Assembly: GCA_027886185.1 (NCBI GenBank)
Contig: WOAB01000215.1
Location: 1 to 64,000, forward strand
Source: Rheum nobile
Lineage: Eukaryota; Streptophyta; Magnoliopsida; Caryophyllales; Polygonaceae
Direction of reading: 5' to 3'
DNA length: 64,000 bases
In this document: one piece after another, positions 42,201-54,013 of the stretch
Numbering within the stretch: position 1 is the first letter of the stretch
Layout: every line of letters starts with the position of its first letter
The notes under the pieces: generated by a model
Database searches by the model: none
Seen by the model: only the letters and a program-made list of their open reading frames with translations
Told to the model about the DNA's origin: nothing
Translations under genes and position numbers: made by a program

Positions 42201-43849
42201 CCTTCAATGAGAAATGAACCAGCAATCACAAGAGCTGCATATTCAATGTGGTCTGGGGGCTGAGAAGGAATATGTCAACATCTAATGAATTCAATCAAAG
42301 TGACCATGGGATTCAAGATTCATAAAAAATGTGATAAGTGGATAACCTGTGAAGTCCACAAGTTTTGAATCCCATGAACTATTGTGGCACCAGAACCAAG
42401 ACAAAAGATACCAACAGCAGATATAAGAGACCAAACAAATCTTTCCTTGGAGTAACCATAACTACAAAAAGAAAGCAAAGATTTTAGCGGATGTGTAAAG
42501 GGAAGTAGTAGTCTAGAATGACAATGTCTATATCAACACTCTTGCTATTCCTTCACTTCAAAATAACTTAGCATCCACATGATCATAGATATTTTGATGT
42601 TATGTGGCAAGATTATTGTGTTAAACCAATGTAACTATAAAACATACGGATGAATAGCATCCGGAGCACGCCTTGAGCTACTTAGACCATAAGCAAGGAG
42701 TACCTACAATGTGAAGATACATTAGTTGTCTGCATAATACTGTCAATATGTTATTATGTATTGAAAGTTTTCAGATACAGTTGAGCAAGATACACCACAA
42801 TGCCCAGAAAAACTACCTGGTTTGCGAAATCTGCAACTGAATGCACCACTTCAGCCAGCATAACATGGCTAGATGTTGATAACCAGACTCCAAATTTCAG
42901 TGAAAAGACGAGAAAATTACACCATAATGCAGTTTTAACAGCTCGTTGACTGCACCATTTTCACGAATTAGTCAATAAATAACAGAATCAAAACTGGAAT
43001 TAACTAATGTGAACAAGTAAGAATCCAAATTCAAGTAACAAACAACACATCTCAATCACTCTAAAATGTAAAATACGAAAGAGCGAAATGCTTTAGACAA
43101 TATGTATCACCATACATCCTAATAAACAAGTCAGGATAACTGGAAGGAGCATATTTCATCGATGTCTAGCAGAATGGATTGATTTAACTGAAAATTATAA
43201 TAAGAGAACCAAATAAAAGAAGCAATTGTCAGTTGTTACTAACAATCAACAATGATAAACAAGATTGTTCTGAATGGGCAAAAGCTGGAAACAGAAACTA
43301 CAGGAGCCACTGAAAGCAATTGTTTAAACAAGGACATGGGATAAAGATTGGTGAAAAACAGCTTAGATGAGCTCAAGAACACATACCTGTGCTTATCATT
43401 AACTTCAATCCTCTTGACATCTTTCGCTCTGGTGAAGAAATCTGCAGGAAATATGTATCAACGTTCGAATTTCAAATAAGGCCAACAACACGAAAAATGG
43501 AGCAGCAGCAGGAGGAAGAAGACAAAAACTTACTTCGCCGGAACAAATGCCGCTGGGAACTGAAGCTGACTGAGTTGGGATCGATGGATGCAACCTTTCT
43601 AATGCAGTGCAACAGTAAGATCCTTGAGGCAGCTGGCGGAGAGTTGAACTGGGCACGACCGGCAACCCCAACACCGATGACATATGGAGGTCGATCAGAA
43701 GAATCTGATTGGAAAACTCTATCGGCGTAATGAAATGGAGTAGAAATTGGTGAAGGCCAGTGGTGTCGAGGGTGAGGGTGAAGGAGAGAGAAAAGACGAG
43801 AGGCTCGCGAGACGAAGTTGCGAGGGTTTACGAGCTCACTCCTCTGCAT
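39203..43849 (-). CDS. MTPC4: Metal tolerance protein C4 (cation diffusion facilitator)
   Basis: Thirteen exons join in phase to 465 codons plus stop: 43,534-43,849, 43,387-43,441, 42,817-42,949, 42,648-42,703, 42,347-42,461, 42,202-42,259, 41,998-42,116, 41,296-41,415, 40,422-40,523, 40,210-40,282, 39,848-39,915, 39,562-39,625 and 39,203-39,321. All introns are GT..AG. The first ~90 residues are Ser/Arg-rich and look like an organelle transit peptide. The transporter core shows the metal-site pattern HSVAD in one membrane helix and HDPTAVAV in another; the C-terminal part carries DCKSEVIGPG and GSEVDRLESEI. Arabidopsis MTPC4 and animal SLC30A9 are of similar build and length. I chose MQRSELVN as start; an in-frame ATG lies 33 bp upstream. 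The gene appears intact and is the clear host gene here. Confidence 0.95.
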
Positions 43850-44429
43850 GATACCAACACCACTCTTTTGCTTCTCCAACACGCGCTAACACATTCGGAG
43901 CGTGCACAAATTCCCCAAAATTGGTCTCAAATTCCAAATGCCATCAACCTAACAATAACATTTCGTATATCAGCATATCAATCCAGCTCAAATAATCCAT
44001 CGATTTCGGGTTAATTTTGGAATTCTCACCCGGATCTTCGTCTTCAACTAGCGGAGTATAATGGGCTATAATTCGGAGACGCTGGTGGCTCCAGAGGATG
44101 GTCGGCAGAGGTGATGTGAGCTCCAGGTGACGACGCCCCTTCTCCTCAGAAGCAGGGGACGTGATCCGACAGGAAGGTGGAGTGGAGGCGGTCAACTATG
44201 CTGGCGGCATCGATGGCCCCCTTCTTCAGCGAAGCCTATCCCTCCCCTGGTTTAGTCGAGCTCTGGCGGCTCTCTTCCTCTGAGCTTGCGCGAGGTGAAG
44301 AAGGTGAGCGGCGACAGGAAGTGGAAGCTACCCACTGGAGCGTTGCTCGATTGCAAGGGAAGAGGATGAAAGGAGAAAGGGAAACCGGGAGGAGGAGAAA
44401 GAAATGTGGGTTAAACAATTAACCTAACG
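43850..44429. other. Upstream region of MTPC4
   Basis: No second gene can be supported. Open frames on + (such as 44,177-44,422) are G/R-rich and match no family I know. The region is more GC-rich than its surroundings and probably contains the promoter and 5' leader of MTPC4 (-). Confidence 0.45.
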
Positions 44430-44870
44430 GTGTGAATCCGGTCTGGACTCTATTAAAAATTTTACGATTCTTGAACAGGAGATAGGATCAGGCCTACTAA
44501 TATGATTCGGTTTGTTCAATCTGATTTTAGACTGGAATGGACCGTTAACGTATTTTATTCACCTATTAATTTTATATCAATAAAAAAATAATTATTATTT
44601 ATAATATTGGACAATATATTTTGTTATTAATTTATTTTTATAATAGAAAATAACTTTTAATTATGTTATAAAAAATTAATACATAAAATAAAAATAAAAA
44701 AACTGGTCCATCCGGTCCAGTCCGGACCGGAAACCAAAATCTTAAAAAGGATGGACAGTGGACCAGAATACACCCAGTCCCATTCGGTCTGGGCATTTTT
44801 AGTCAGGTTCGATCAAGTTTTCCGATTCGGGCCAATTTCGCACACCTTTACTTAAACCCTAGAAACGTTA
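44430..44870. repeat. TCCGGTCC palindrome repeat in AT-rich DNA
   Basis: A cluster of TCCGGTCCAGTCCGGACCGG and shorter CCGGTCTGGAC, GGTCTGGGC words lies on both sides of a strongly AT-rich core (44,560-44,690). No ORF. The arrangement (GC-rich arms, AT-rich middle) resembles a degenerate foldback or MITE-like element, without a target duplication that I can define. Confidence 0.4.
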
Positions 44871-45199
44871 GAGAGAATTCGGTAATTTCACCCAATTTGG
44901 TGGAAAATAACATATGCAATCATATGCGTACGCTTCTTACAATTTACAATACGGATGAATCTAGGTCGTCCCTCGCTCTGCATCGTACAACCGTGGTATT
45001 TTCAACATATTTGGGCTTTTTAAAAAGGGAGGGGTATTCTGATCATTTTTGCATGTTCATTCCTTATTCCCCACGCTTTGGTGTCTCCTTCCCAATGCAA
45101 TTTTGTGCACTTCACCATTGACCCGATTCCAACATGCTCGAGTTTTGCTCCCTCTGATGCTTGTTTGTGCTCTTTTTACATGTTATTGTCGATTCATGT

Positions 45200-45480
45200 T
45201 CGTATTTTCCTTCGCCATGGATTCAAGTTAGTCATTAATTCCATCCGTGGTACTTGAAAATTTTCATGGGAAATCTCTCCCATTATTATGGAAATTAGAT
45301 CTTTGTTATATGGTTTGGATTATTTTCAGGTTCACCATTGCTATCGAGAGTCAAATAAAGCAGCTGACTTTCTGGCTTCTACTTTCATCCCTTCTTCTGT
45401 TCTCCGCAGTGCAGTCTCTGAGTTCCTTTCGAAGAATCAAGACCGTACTCAACAGCTTTGCTCTTGAAGAAACTACCTAG
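45200..45480 (+). pseudogene. LINE 3' fragment (RNase H tail)
   Basis: Near 45,333-45,465 one frame reads HHCYRESNKAADFLAS and continues FIPSSVLRSAVSEFLSKNQ to a stop. RES/NxxADxLA is the C-terminal block of plant LINE RNase H domains. Upstream parts are missing or shifted, so it is a truncated 5' deleted copy, unrelated in position to the LINE at 33-38 kb. Confidence 0.6.
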
Positions 45481-46590
45481 ATTCGAGATTTAGCGTTCCG
45501 TTAGCTTGTAAATCCTTTGTAAAAATCATTCGTTGCAATGATTTAGGTATGCCTTCTGGTCTGTAAGGATACCTTTTGTTTGCCTGTATAAAAAAAAAGT
45601 TAGTCGAAATCGCTGTTTGTTTTCTTTTGAAGTTGAGCCCTAGAAATTTTGTTTTCTTTTTTGTTTGTTTGATTCGGTTCAATGTAAGTTTCAAGAATCA
45701 CTTTTGCTCCAATTTGACATTATTAGCTTTTCTGTGTTTGATTTATGTTTGTCCATTGCTTGAAGCTGGGAAAAATTTCACTCCATGTTTTCCCATCGAT
45801 TTGCCTTCGAATTTTCCCCCACCATGGATTCACGTCATATTTTGCAACTTTGATCTGATATTTGGTTTGTGTTTGTTCACAATATTACCATTTGTTTGGC
45901 CATTTGCGGTCTTTTTCTCCATTCACTTATCCACCTAGAGTACATACATGGTTAAAGGCAACAAAAAGAGTAACATAACATCAGCTTTGTCATATGAACC
46001 TGCCTTTTAATTTACTACATATGAACTTCATATTTCTTGTATATCAACCTTAACAATTATGTTGAGCACTCAGTTATACACATGTTATGCACAACTTATA
46101 AACGTTTCTTTTGTTTTTTATGGCCGTCTATGAAGTTGTTTATGTATCTACATCTTTAAATTATATTTTGGGCTAATTTTTATGCAAGTCTCCTGAAGCC
46201 ACTTCTGATTGATGCACTCTTAGTTAGTATTGGTTATTGTAGTTGAAAATGACATCAATGGTAGTGAAAGCAAGTAGTAGGTGTACCTAGGTGACCTCAT
46301 TGTTAGTTCAAGAAAAAAGAAGTAGGACAAAATGGAAGGTTCATGTTGACCTATCTCGTAGTGATCCGTGTGGGGTTCTGTCTTTGCCTAATGATTGTCT
46401 AGACTATGAATTCTCAGGTGATGAATTTTCAACAGATAAATATAAAATAAGTCCAGTTCATAGACAGGTCATGGGTTGTGACTTTGTATGGTGTAAAAGG
46501 ATATCATCTTGATGCTTTGAAACTTCCCCATTGATTGTGCAATGCATCTTGCAAATTTGAGATATCAGCCAAAAAAAGAAATGGGGAATC
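45481..46590. other. Gene-free AT-rich spacer
   Basis: No family is recognised in any frame. Long frames at 45,576-45,938 are low-complexity F/L-rich. The 46,291-46,512 frame has ordinary composition but no recognised motif and no splice context that I can support. Confidence 0.4.
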
Positions 46591-46599
46591 AAACACGAA

Positions 46600-47240
46600 T
46601 AATTTCAGGAAAATATAGATTCATGATTAGTATACTAAAGGTTGACATTCAGTACATTACAAGTTCATGTTTGATAAACATGGATATTTAATATACTAAA
46701 CGTAGAAGATAGATAGTTAATAGCTATAAACTATGCTCGAGGTTCACTTTAGTATATTAAAGGTTCATAATAATTACATTAGAAGTTCGTGATTAATGTA
46801 CTAGAGGTCCACATTTAATAAAAATGGAATTTAATATAGTAAATTATGTAAAAGGTCCATAATTAAATTAGCTTGAGTTTCAAAGTTAGTACACTAAAGG
46901 TTCATACTTAATAAACTAAAGATTCACATTTAGTCAACATGCATTTAATATACTAAACGTAAAAGGTGCATCGTTAGTAATCGTAAACTATGCTTGAGGT
47001 TCACATTTAGTAACTAGGGGTTCATATGTATACACTAAAGGTTCATACTTAATATAATAAAGGTTCACATTTAATAAACAAAGTAAATATGCATTTTGAT
47101 AACTCAATGTGAACCTAAGAATAATTTTGTGAACCTCTAGTATATAAAGTTAGTTTGTAAACCTCTAGGATAAAGTTTGTGAACATGTAATACAATGTTT
47201 GTGAACCTTTTAAATAAAGTTTGTGCATTGTGTTCAGATT
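46600..47240. repeat. Diffuse repeat field built from TACTAAAGGTTCA(C/T)A
   Basis: The phrase (A)CTAAAGGTTCA with variants (ATTAAAGGTTCAT, ACTAGAGGTCCAC, ACTAAAGATTCAC) occurs at least eight times, mixed with CATTTAATATACTAAACGT and TTTAATAAAC. The orientation switches near 47,110, where the complementary phrase GTGAACCT appears several times. There is no ORF. Confidence 0.8.
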
Positions 47241-48735
47241 AGAAAAGAACGAGGATTCAATCCTCAAACACCATGATTATCAACAATGTTATATCATGCA
47301 TACCACCAAAAATATATTTAGTTAAGGAAACCACATGGCATAAAACATACAAAAAACAACTGCAAACAAATGTCTTGAATATTGGGTAAGTATATTAGAG
47401 ATGATGAAATGAAGTTATAAAAATGACCTTAACCATACCAAGGGCAAGGTGTAAAATCCAAAAAGCTCAAACTCAAAAAGAGTTGAGCAAAACAACAACT
47501 CAAACTAGAGCATGAAGCAACCAATAGGGGTAGAGATATGATATGCCACAACAAATTTGACCAAGTTCAAGAAAATCCTAATAAAAGAAAGTGAATTACA
47601 AAGGCGACAATAAAACAGCTACTTAAAGCCAAACCAACCAAACTAAACCCAAAGCACCCAAAGCGCCCAAATCAGACGGTGGGCGGTGATGTTGGTTGTG
47701 GATTGGCGTCTTATGATGTTGATCTGAACATGTTTTGTCCCTCGTCGTTGGAGGTGAAGAGAGGGGATAATATAGCTGGGTGTAAGAGTGCTTGTTTGGC
47801 CATAAAATAAATTAAGTATTGTTGTACTAGGGAGTTTTTTATGTGAAATCACTTGGTTGCCACGTTCTTGGATGGAAAGAACTCGCCTTAGCGCGCAAGA
47901 GATCTCTGTTTTTGGTCCCGTCTTTGGCGAAATATAACTTTCTACTCTGATGTCAGAATTGAGTGATTCCAATGCAAGATTAAAGATTCAGAAGTCTACT
48001 TTAACTCCTCCAAAGTTCAGCACGTTTGGACCAGGGAATCGAAAGTTATGATAATTCCAAAATCTTGTCGCAGAGGCTGCCGCGAATTAGGGTTTTAGTT
48101 GAATGTAACTCCGATTTGTGTGATTGTGGAAAACAAAAGTTTTCATTATTTGATTGACTAAACTTTGGAAAAGATGAAGGTTTTGGACTGAACAATCTTG
48201 AAAGTAACTTAGCCAAGTTACTCTCAAATTCAATCTATGTTTCATTAAGATAAAACAAAGGTATAAATAGAGAAACAAGATAGAAATTCAGGAGTGATGG
48301 CATGTCCCCTATAGGGCTGGCCCTAGCTCTTCTAAAGCTAATCCTATGTCTAAAAATATTTTAAAAGAAATACTAAATATAGCATAGCTAGGAAATACCA
48401 AAAATAGCAGAGTAGAAACATTCAGTCTCACAGGCCGCCACTAATAGAAAGTCTTTGAAATAGAAGCTATAGATAAGCATGCAACATCCCTTGCATGTGA
48501 GTGAGCCGAGATGTGGCTAATGTGTCTCATTCAACCAAGTCATGGTTCTCTTGACCTCCATGAGCCCTCGAATCAACATCTCCAAGTCCATCCAAACATA
48601 CATAGGCCATGAGTCATCATTCTCCCCACTTGGCTTCGCATCGTCCTCGATTCGACAAGTAAGGAAGAACAGAAGGAAGAAAGTGCAGACATGGGTGTAG
48701 AACGTATAATCTCATTGGGCACATGGAGATGATAA
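47241..48735. other. Non-coding, LTR-like on the minus strand
   Basis: No gene is seen. On the complementary strand, around 48,240-48,280, a CTATTTATACC TATA-like word precedes sequence that continues toward the minus-strand gag/protease fragment at 48.7-49.9 kb, so part of this may be a decayed LTR of that element. I could not find matching LTR ends. Confidence 0.35.
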
Positions 48736-49887
48736 TCATAGGCTCATAGTCTCAAGCTTGCGTTTCCTAGCCCTCCAACGCAGCCACGCCATGTCTTTCC
48801 TGTCACATGGCCTCATTATCCGTCCCTTGTCAACGTAGGCCATGTTTGGTGATGAGTATGGCATCATAGGGTTGTGGTGCGCAACATCGGGCTGCTCCTT
48901 GGCCTTAACGTCATCATTTGTTGTCCAAGGTAGCTGCCATTGGTGTCTTGAAACGGTGGTCATGAGCCAAATGGATAGGTGGCTTCGTAGGTGAACAAGG
49001 GAGCAGCCTACAAACACAAGGGGGACAAAATGCAAACTAATCTTTCAAAGCTTGGGGTAAGTAGACAAGGAATATATGTCATAATTATTCAGCAAAGAAG
49101 TCTTAGAAAATTGCAAAAGGGAGAAATTGCTCCCTTTGGAAGCATGAGACATAACGCGGGGTCGATCAAGCAACGACCGCGCCTTGCTACCCCCTTCAAT
49201 GTTTGGCTCCATAGGCTGTTGTGGGGTATCCACGTGGTCCTTAATCTCCTCTTGGGGGCTGCAAAGAGCAGTCTTGGGGCCACTATGATCGGTGTCCTCG
49301 AGGTCGGTCTCCTCGTCGCTCATCGAAGGTGTTAGTGATTACTCCCATCGTTTGGCCGCCTCCTTGGCCTCTTCGGCAGCCTTCTCGGCCAAGGCCCTCT
49401 CATGAATCTCCTTGTCCACCTGCACCTTTTGTGGCATGAGTGGAATAAGCGAGCGCCTCTTCCCTTTATGCATAAAGGAATACCAGATTCTAAAACAATC
49501 ATGGATATCCCGATGATCGAATTGCCAAGGCCTACCAAGTAGCATTTGTGTGCATTCCATGTTGACGATATTACAGATTACCTCATCATGGTAGTCACCT
49601 AGGTTGAATTTGATCATGCACTGAGTTGTGACCAAGTTGTTGCCATCTCCATCCGAAAGCCATTGCAATAAGTAAGGTCTTAGGTGAGGTGTAGTAGGTA
49701 GCTTGAGATGGTCAACCACTCGTGTACTCACCAAGTTAGCACAACTTCCCCCGTCAATTGCAAATCCAATGGTGACATCCTTTACGGCACACCTAGAATG
49801 GAACAAGTGCTCTCTTTGGTCCACAGCTGATGTAGCTTGTGTTGTAAGGGTGTGGCGAGACACACGAAGATTCCTATGAGTCGCCAT
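48736..49887 (-). pseudogene. Ty3/gypsy protease-region fragment
   Basis: 49,339-49,887 (-) encodes FAIDGGSCANLVSTRVVDHL, where plant Ty3 elements have an aspartic protease of the form IDSGSC, and then CTQMLLGRPWQFDHRDIHD, the flap/linker block (LLGRPW) before the reverse transcriptase. A Lys/Glu-rich stretch follows and the frame ends without RT. 48,736-49,323 has only broken frames. The catalytic Asp-Ser-Gly is changed to Asp-Gly-Gly. The fragment faces away from the integrase fragment on the other strand. Confidence 0.75.
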
Positions 49888-50376
49888 GTGGCCTGCACAA
49901 AATTAGTCAAGAAACGTACCAAAAGATGCCTCAAGTATCAACAAGGGCCTTGTTAGCTTATTCAACACCCCAAAAATTTCAGCTAGGGTGAGGTAGGATT
50001 TTCAAGGAAAGTAATGGTAAGCAGGGAAGCTAAGATAGTAAGGAAATTGATGTAAAGAAATCAAGTTCAAGAACAAGAAGAGCTATGCAAGAACTCCCTA
50101 CCAAAGGGCAACTCTGCAAACAAGGAAATAATTACCCTAGTCAAGAACAATCAGGCAAAAGAACCTATATGCAAGGCTATCTAAGAGAGAAAACGTGACT
50201 TAATCAACAAGTAATCATGTAGGGCATCAAAGTGCAATAAGGAATCAAATCTTGAATCAAGAAACCCTATATGCACGACTAAAGCAAGAAAAGGTTTGGT
50301 GTTCATGTTCAAGTCTTTGCCTTGCTTGCAATTCACACAATCAATGGACAAGATATTTGCTAGAAAGTAATCAATC
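49888..50376. other. Junction between opposed gypsy fragments
   Basis: About 490 bp without a gene separate the minus-strand protease start from the plus-strand integrase piece, so an inversion, or two separate insertions, must have its breakpoint here. Confidence 0.5.
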
Positions 50377-51546
50377 ACCGTAGATAAATTTGTAGTCGTC
50401 GATCGATTTTCAAAAATGGATCATTTTATCCCTTGTCATAAAACCGATGATGCTTCTCATGTTGCTAATTTGTTCTTTGATGAAGTGGTGAGGCTACATG
50501 GAGTTCCCAAGACCATAGTTTCTGACCATGATGTGAAATTCCTAAGCTATTTTTGGAAGACACAATGGGCCAAGCATGGCACTAAACTCCTCTCTTCCAC
50601 CACTTGTCATCCTCAAACGGATGGACAATCCGAGGTAATAAATCAAACTCTTGGTGCTTTGCTTAGATCTTTGCTTAAAACTAACTTGCACAGGTGGAAA
50701 AAATGCCTCTCCTTCATTGAGTTTTCCTACAATCGATCGGTCCACTCCGTCGCCAAGAAGACTCCTTTTGAAGTGTTCTATGGGCGCAACCTCGCAATAC
50801 CACTTGATTTGGTTCCTTATGCGAACAAGGATCGAGAAAGAAAGGAGGGGTTGATCAAGCTACAAAAATCAAGGAGCTTCATGAGGAAACAAGCTAACAA
50901 AGGCCGCAAGGAAGTCACTTTTGAGCCCAATGACCTTATTTGGGTGCACTTGAGGAATGAGCGTTTTTCCACTCTTCGCAACTCTAAGATTAAGCCGTGT
51001 GGTGATGGTCCTTTCCAGGTGTTGGAGTACATCAATGACAATGCCTATAAGAGTGAGTTGCCTTCAGCCTATGGCGTCCATGATGTCTTCAACGTGGCCG
51101 ATTTGGTTCCATTTTTGGTGGACGAGGAGGAGGACTACTATGGTCCAGATTTGAGGTCGAATCCCTTTCAAGAGAGGGAGGATGATGTTACAATGGTCCA
51201 TCAAGAAGGCCAAGAAGATGATGAAGAAGGCCGAGAGAAGCCCTTGCTTGTGCCTTGTTCCTCGACGGGTGCGCGCACACCAAACACCCCCACGACACCA
51301 CCAGTCCCCAAGCCATTTGCTCCGCACAAGCCGGCCTTCAAGGTCTTACCTGGACCCAAGGACCCCATACAACCCTTGAGTACCGAGGGAAGTGCTAAAG
51401 GGCATGACCAACGCCGCTCACCTCCACAGACGCGCACCAAGCTAGGGTTTCATCTCCTAGTCACGGCATCGAGCCACTTCCTGGTGTGATCAATCGAGCC
51501 CAAGCATCTAGACTACAAACCAGGCTCATTGAGGGGATTATGACTT
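50377..51546 (+). pseudogene. Ty3/gypsy integrase C-terminal half
   Basis: The open frame (50,416-51,489, with in-frame coding from 50,377) starts at VVDRFSKMDHFIPCHK, the first Asp region of the DDE integrase. It has the second Asp in SDHDVKFLSYFW, the Glu in DGQSEVINQTL, then the GPFQVLEYINDNAYK and FNVADLVPF blocks of the plant gypsy C-terminal domain, and ends in acidic and Pro-rich sequence. The zinc-binding N-terminus and all of RT are missing. A downstream frame INRAQASRLQTRL recalls the usual tail of such polyproteins. The frame itself is open over 358 codons. Confidence 0.85.
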
Positions 51547-52200
51547 AGGGAGCACTGAGAGAAGTTCAAGTTGGCTTGGTGACTTTGGTCATGGTCCAAC
51601 CGTTTGAAGAATGAAGGCTAACTTCCAATTGACTCGTGCTTTTTGCCTGATATTTGTATGAGGACTTTATTATGAAGTTATTAATCACGTGTCAAAAATT
51701 CAAGTCATTCCGAGTTAAATTGCTTAGATTAATTTGTAAAACTCTTCAACTAGTTGATGGCACTTGAAGGGTTGGTTTTGTGGGTTTGGTTTTGGTCCTA
51801 TTTATAGGGCCTTCTCCTACCTTTTGTAATCACTTCAACTTGAATAAAAAAAATTAAGAAACCTCAAGCTTTTCTCTAGAAAACTCAGTTTGCTTGTGAG
51901 TTATATAAAGCGTGATCAAAGTTTCCCGAGCGTGTCATATCTCGAGCCATCTTCATCCTGTTCTAGTCTTGCGTGGTGCGTCACATCACCTATCCCTTAC
52001 CAAAATACTCTAGAAAACTAACCCCAAAAGATCAATCCATCGTCATCATCAAGCCACCACTTTTCTCGCCAAGAATCAACTCAAAGAAGGATCAACCGAG
52101 CCTTAATCATGGAGACGCAAATCTTGGACCAACTTACCTTGAACTGAGCATCAAGAGGCGCAATCCATATCATCGCCTCACTTATTTTCATTGACAAGAG
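51547..52200. other. Probable gypsy 3' LTR remnant
   Basis: No gene is seen. TCCTATTTATAGGGCCTTC (51,798-51,816) is TATA-like and is followed by a TTGAATAAAAAA polyadenylation-type word, fitting an LTR downstream of the integrase fragment. No second LTR copy is visible for comparison. Confidence 0.4.
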
Positions 52201-52209
52201 TGGCAAGGA

Positions 52210-54013
52210 ACACTGGTGCATCATGCATTACCTTTAATAGTCTAGATTTGGTACAAACGTGCTCATGTCTTGTAGGCCGTAGTTTCCTTCTATCAATGTC
52301 TGCATGCCATAAGCCTTGGTGTTGAAGCTGGATGCCATGCCTAGTTGATCCAAGTACATGGGTACCCATATTTCAAAATCTGATTCAGAGACTCGGTCAA
52401 GAGGATAGAAATGAGGGATCGAGTTTTACCAGAATTTGAAGGCGAATGTATTGGTGACATGGTTCCTTCCGTTGTTATAGGCGCCACCAACTTCACCGAC
52501 CCAGACGAGGGCTGAAGATGGAGAGATCTTGAGGATGTTTTGAAGGTTTCTGAACACATCTGCCTCGCCATCAAGATATGAAGGGTCGATGATCTTCTCA
52601 ATCCTGCAGGTGCGAATCACTTGATGATAGTCATACCTAGGCATGTAAAATTGAAGGATCAGAGAGATGCAGGTTTCCAAGGTTGCAGCTCATGTACCTA
52701 GCCCAAGATTGTATATGTGGTGAGTGACCACATCCGCATTGTTGGGTGTCTTGTTCATGAACTCAAACCATCTAGCGTCGAAGAGTCCTCCGGGAGCTTC
52801 TACTAGAGGCCTTGACTTGTAAGTCTCTTGCAAGATGGTATTTAGTGAATCCAAATCCGCAACATACTGATCTGGACCAACTCTTGTTCCAACTCTGTTC
52901 CCACACAATTTATTTCATGCAGCATGGAGAATGAGGCAAGCACAAGCTTAGAAAGGTGTGTAGAGAAAGTTCACGACTGCATGCTAGGCTGTATCCATCT
53001 GGAGTTGCAAGTGTTGGTACCTAGTTCCTCATGTAGTCTTTCTAGACAGTGTAGTTTATGAGGGAAGCAACATTTGTGGATCCCATGCTCTAGAGGCTGA
53101 CTCATCAAGCTAGATACTTTGTCCCACTAGGGCATTGAATCCGAAAACAACCACCATTCTGTGTTCAAAAGCAACATGTACTGAATCATGCATTTCAACA
53201 TATCAACTAGAACAAGTGAAATTATGCATCATTCCTACCCAACATCCTTGAGTGAATCCAAACATCTTGGATGCATTTCTGGTGAACTGGTTGCATGTTT
53301 GCCCTTTATCCTTGCTTTTGCTTTGGTATATAACCTTATCCTGCAGAGTTCCTCCTAGCCTAAGCTTCAATGGCGAAAATGCTGCCTTAATTCAAGGCTA
53401 AAGAATGTATTGAAATTGTTGTGAATGCTTTAACGCAACTCATTCATTTGATTGAAAAGGATCAATCTCGACCATTAACTGCATTTAGCGAAAGCTTGTT
53501 CTCTAGATCCTAAAATATTATAGGAAGATATCATGGGACTTTACAATTTAGACTTGCAAAATGAAGAGGAATCAAATTTACAATAGAGACTCATTTGAAG
53601 CAGATTATTGAACTGCCCACAAGCTGAATCGAGATGCATAAATATTTCTCTGAAATAATCAATCTGACCCGCCAAATCCAAGTCCAACATATTAAAGAAA
53701 AAGCAAATTATCCTAAAAAATACAAGACGTACAGGAAAGCTCGAGTAAATTGAGGCAAACACATTACCAGATTTAGAAAAGAAGCATGGCCTCAATTTCA
53801 AGTCCCGTAATCACATTTCTCAGGAGGCCACCAATCCAGAGTTGCACATATGAAATCCTCATCAATTTCTCCCACGGCAACCTTCCCATCAATGAAAGCA
53901 GTCCCATTTTTTCTGATGCTACCATTGTCAATAGCAGCACCCATAAAAATAAGCCTAGAACTGAACAAATGCAACAAAATGGAGAGACTCGTCGTCCAAA
54001 ACAAACAACTCAT
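52210..54013 (-). pseudogene. GH79 heparanase-like gene, decayed
   Basis: On the minus strand a first exon (53,798-54,013) gives a hydrophobic start, then NGTAFIDGKVAVGEIDEDF and CATLDWWPPEKCDYGT, the conserved N-terminus of plant heparanase-like proteins (family GH79, cell wall or apoplast). Further pieces follow in order: DLENKLSLNAV (near 53,520), FSPLKLRLGGTLQDKVIYQ (near 53,350), KMFGFTQGC, VVFGFNALVGQ, LCGNRVGTRVGPDQY, VVTHHIYNLGLG and WVGEVGGAYNNG (which holds the catalytic nucleophile Glu), and finally YLDQLGMASSFNTKAYGM. Stops and shifts break nearly every exon, an insertion splits exon two, and the last intron seems to lack its AG. This is an old host-gene relic or a captured copy. 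Confidence 0.8.

Noticed and set aside
44177..44422. Open frame upstream of MTPC4 on +
   Set aside because: Arg/Glu-rich translation of GC-rich leader DNA, no recognised family and no splice or promoter context.
45576..45938. 120-codon open frame on +
   Set aside because: Phe/Leu-rich translation of T-rich spacer with no family resemblance.
46600..47240. CRISPR-like array
   Set aside because: Spacing is irregular, words are degenerate and change orientation, and the DNA is a plant nuclear genome.
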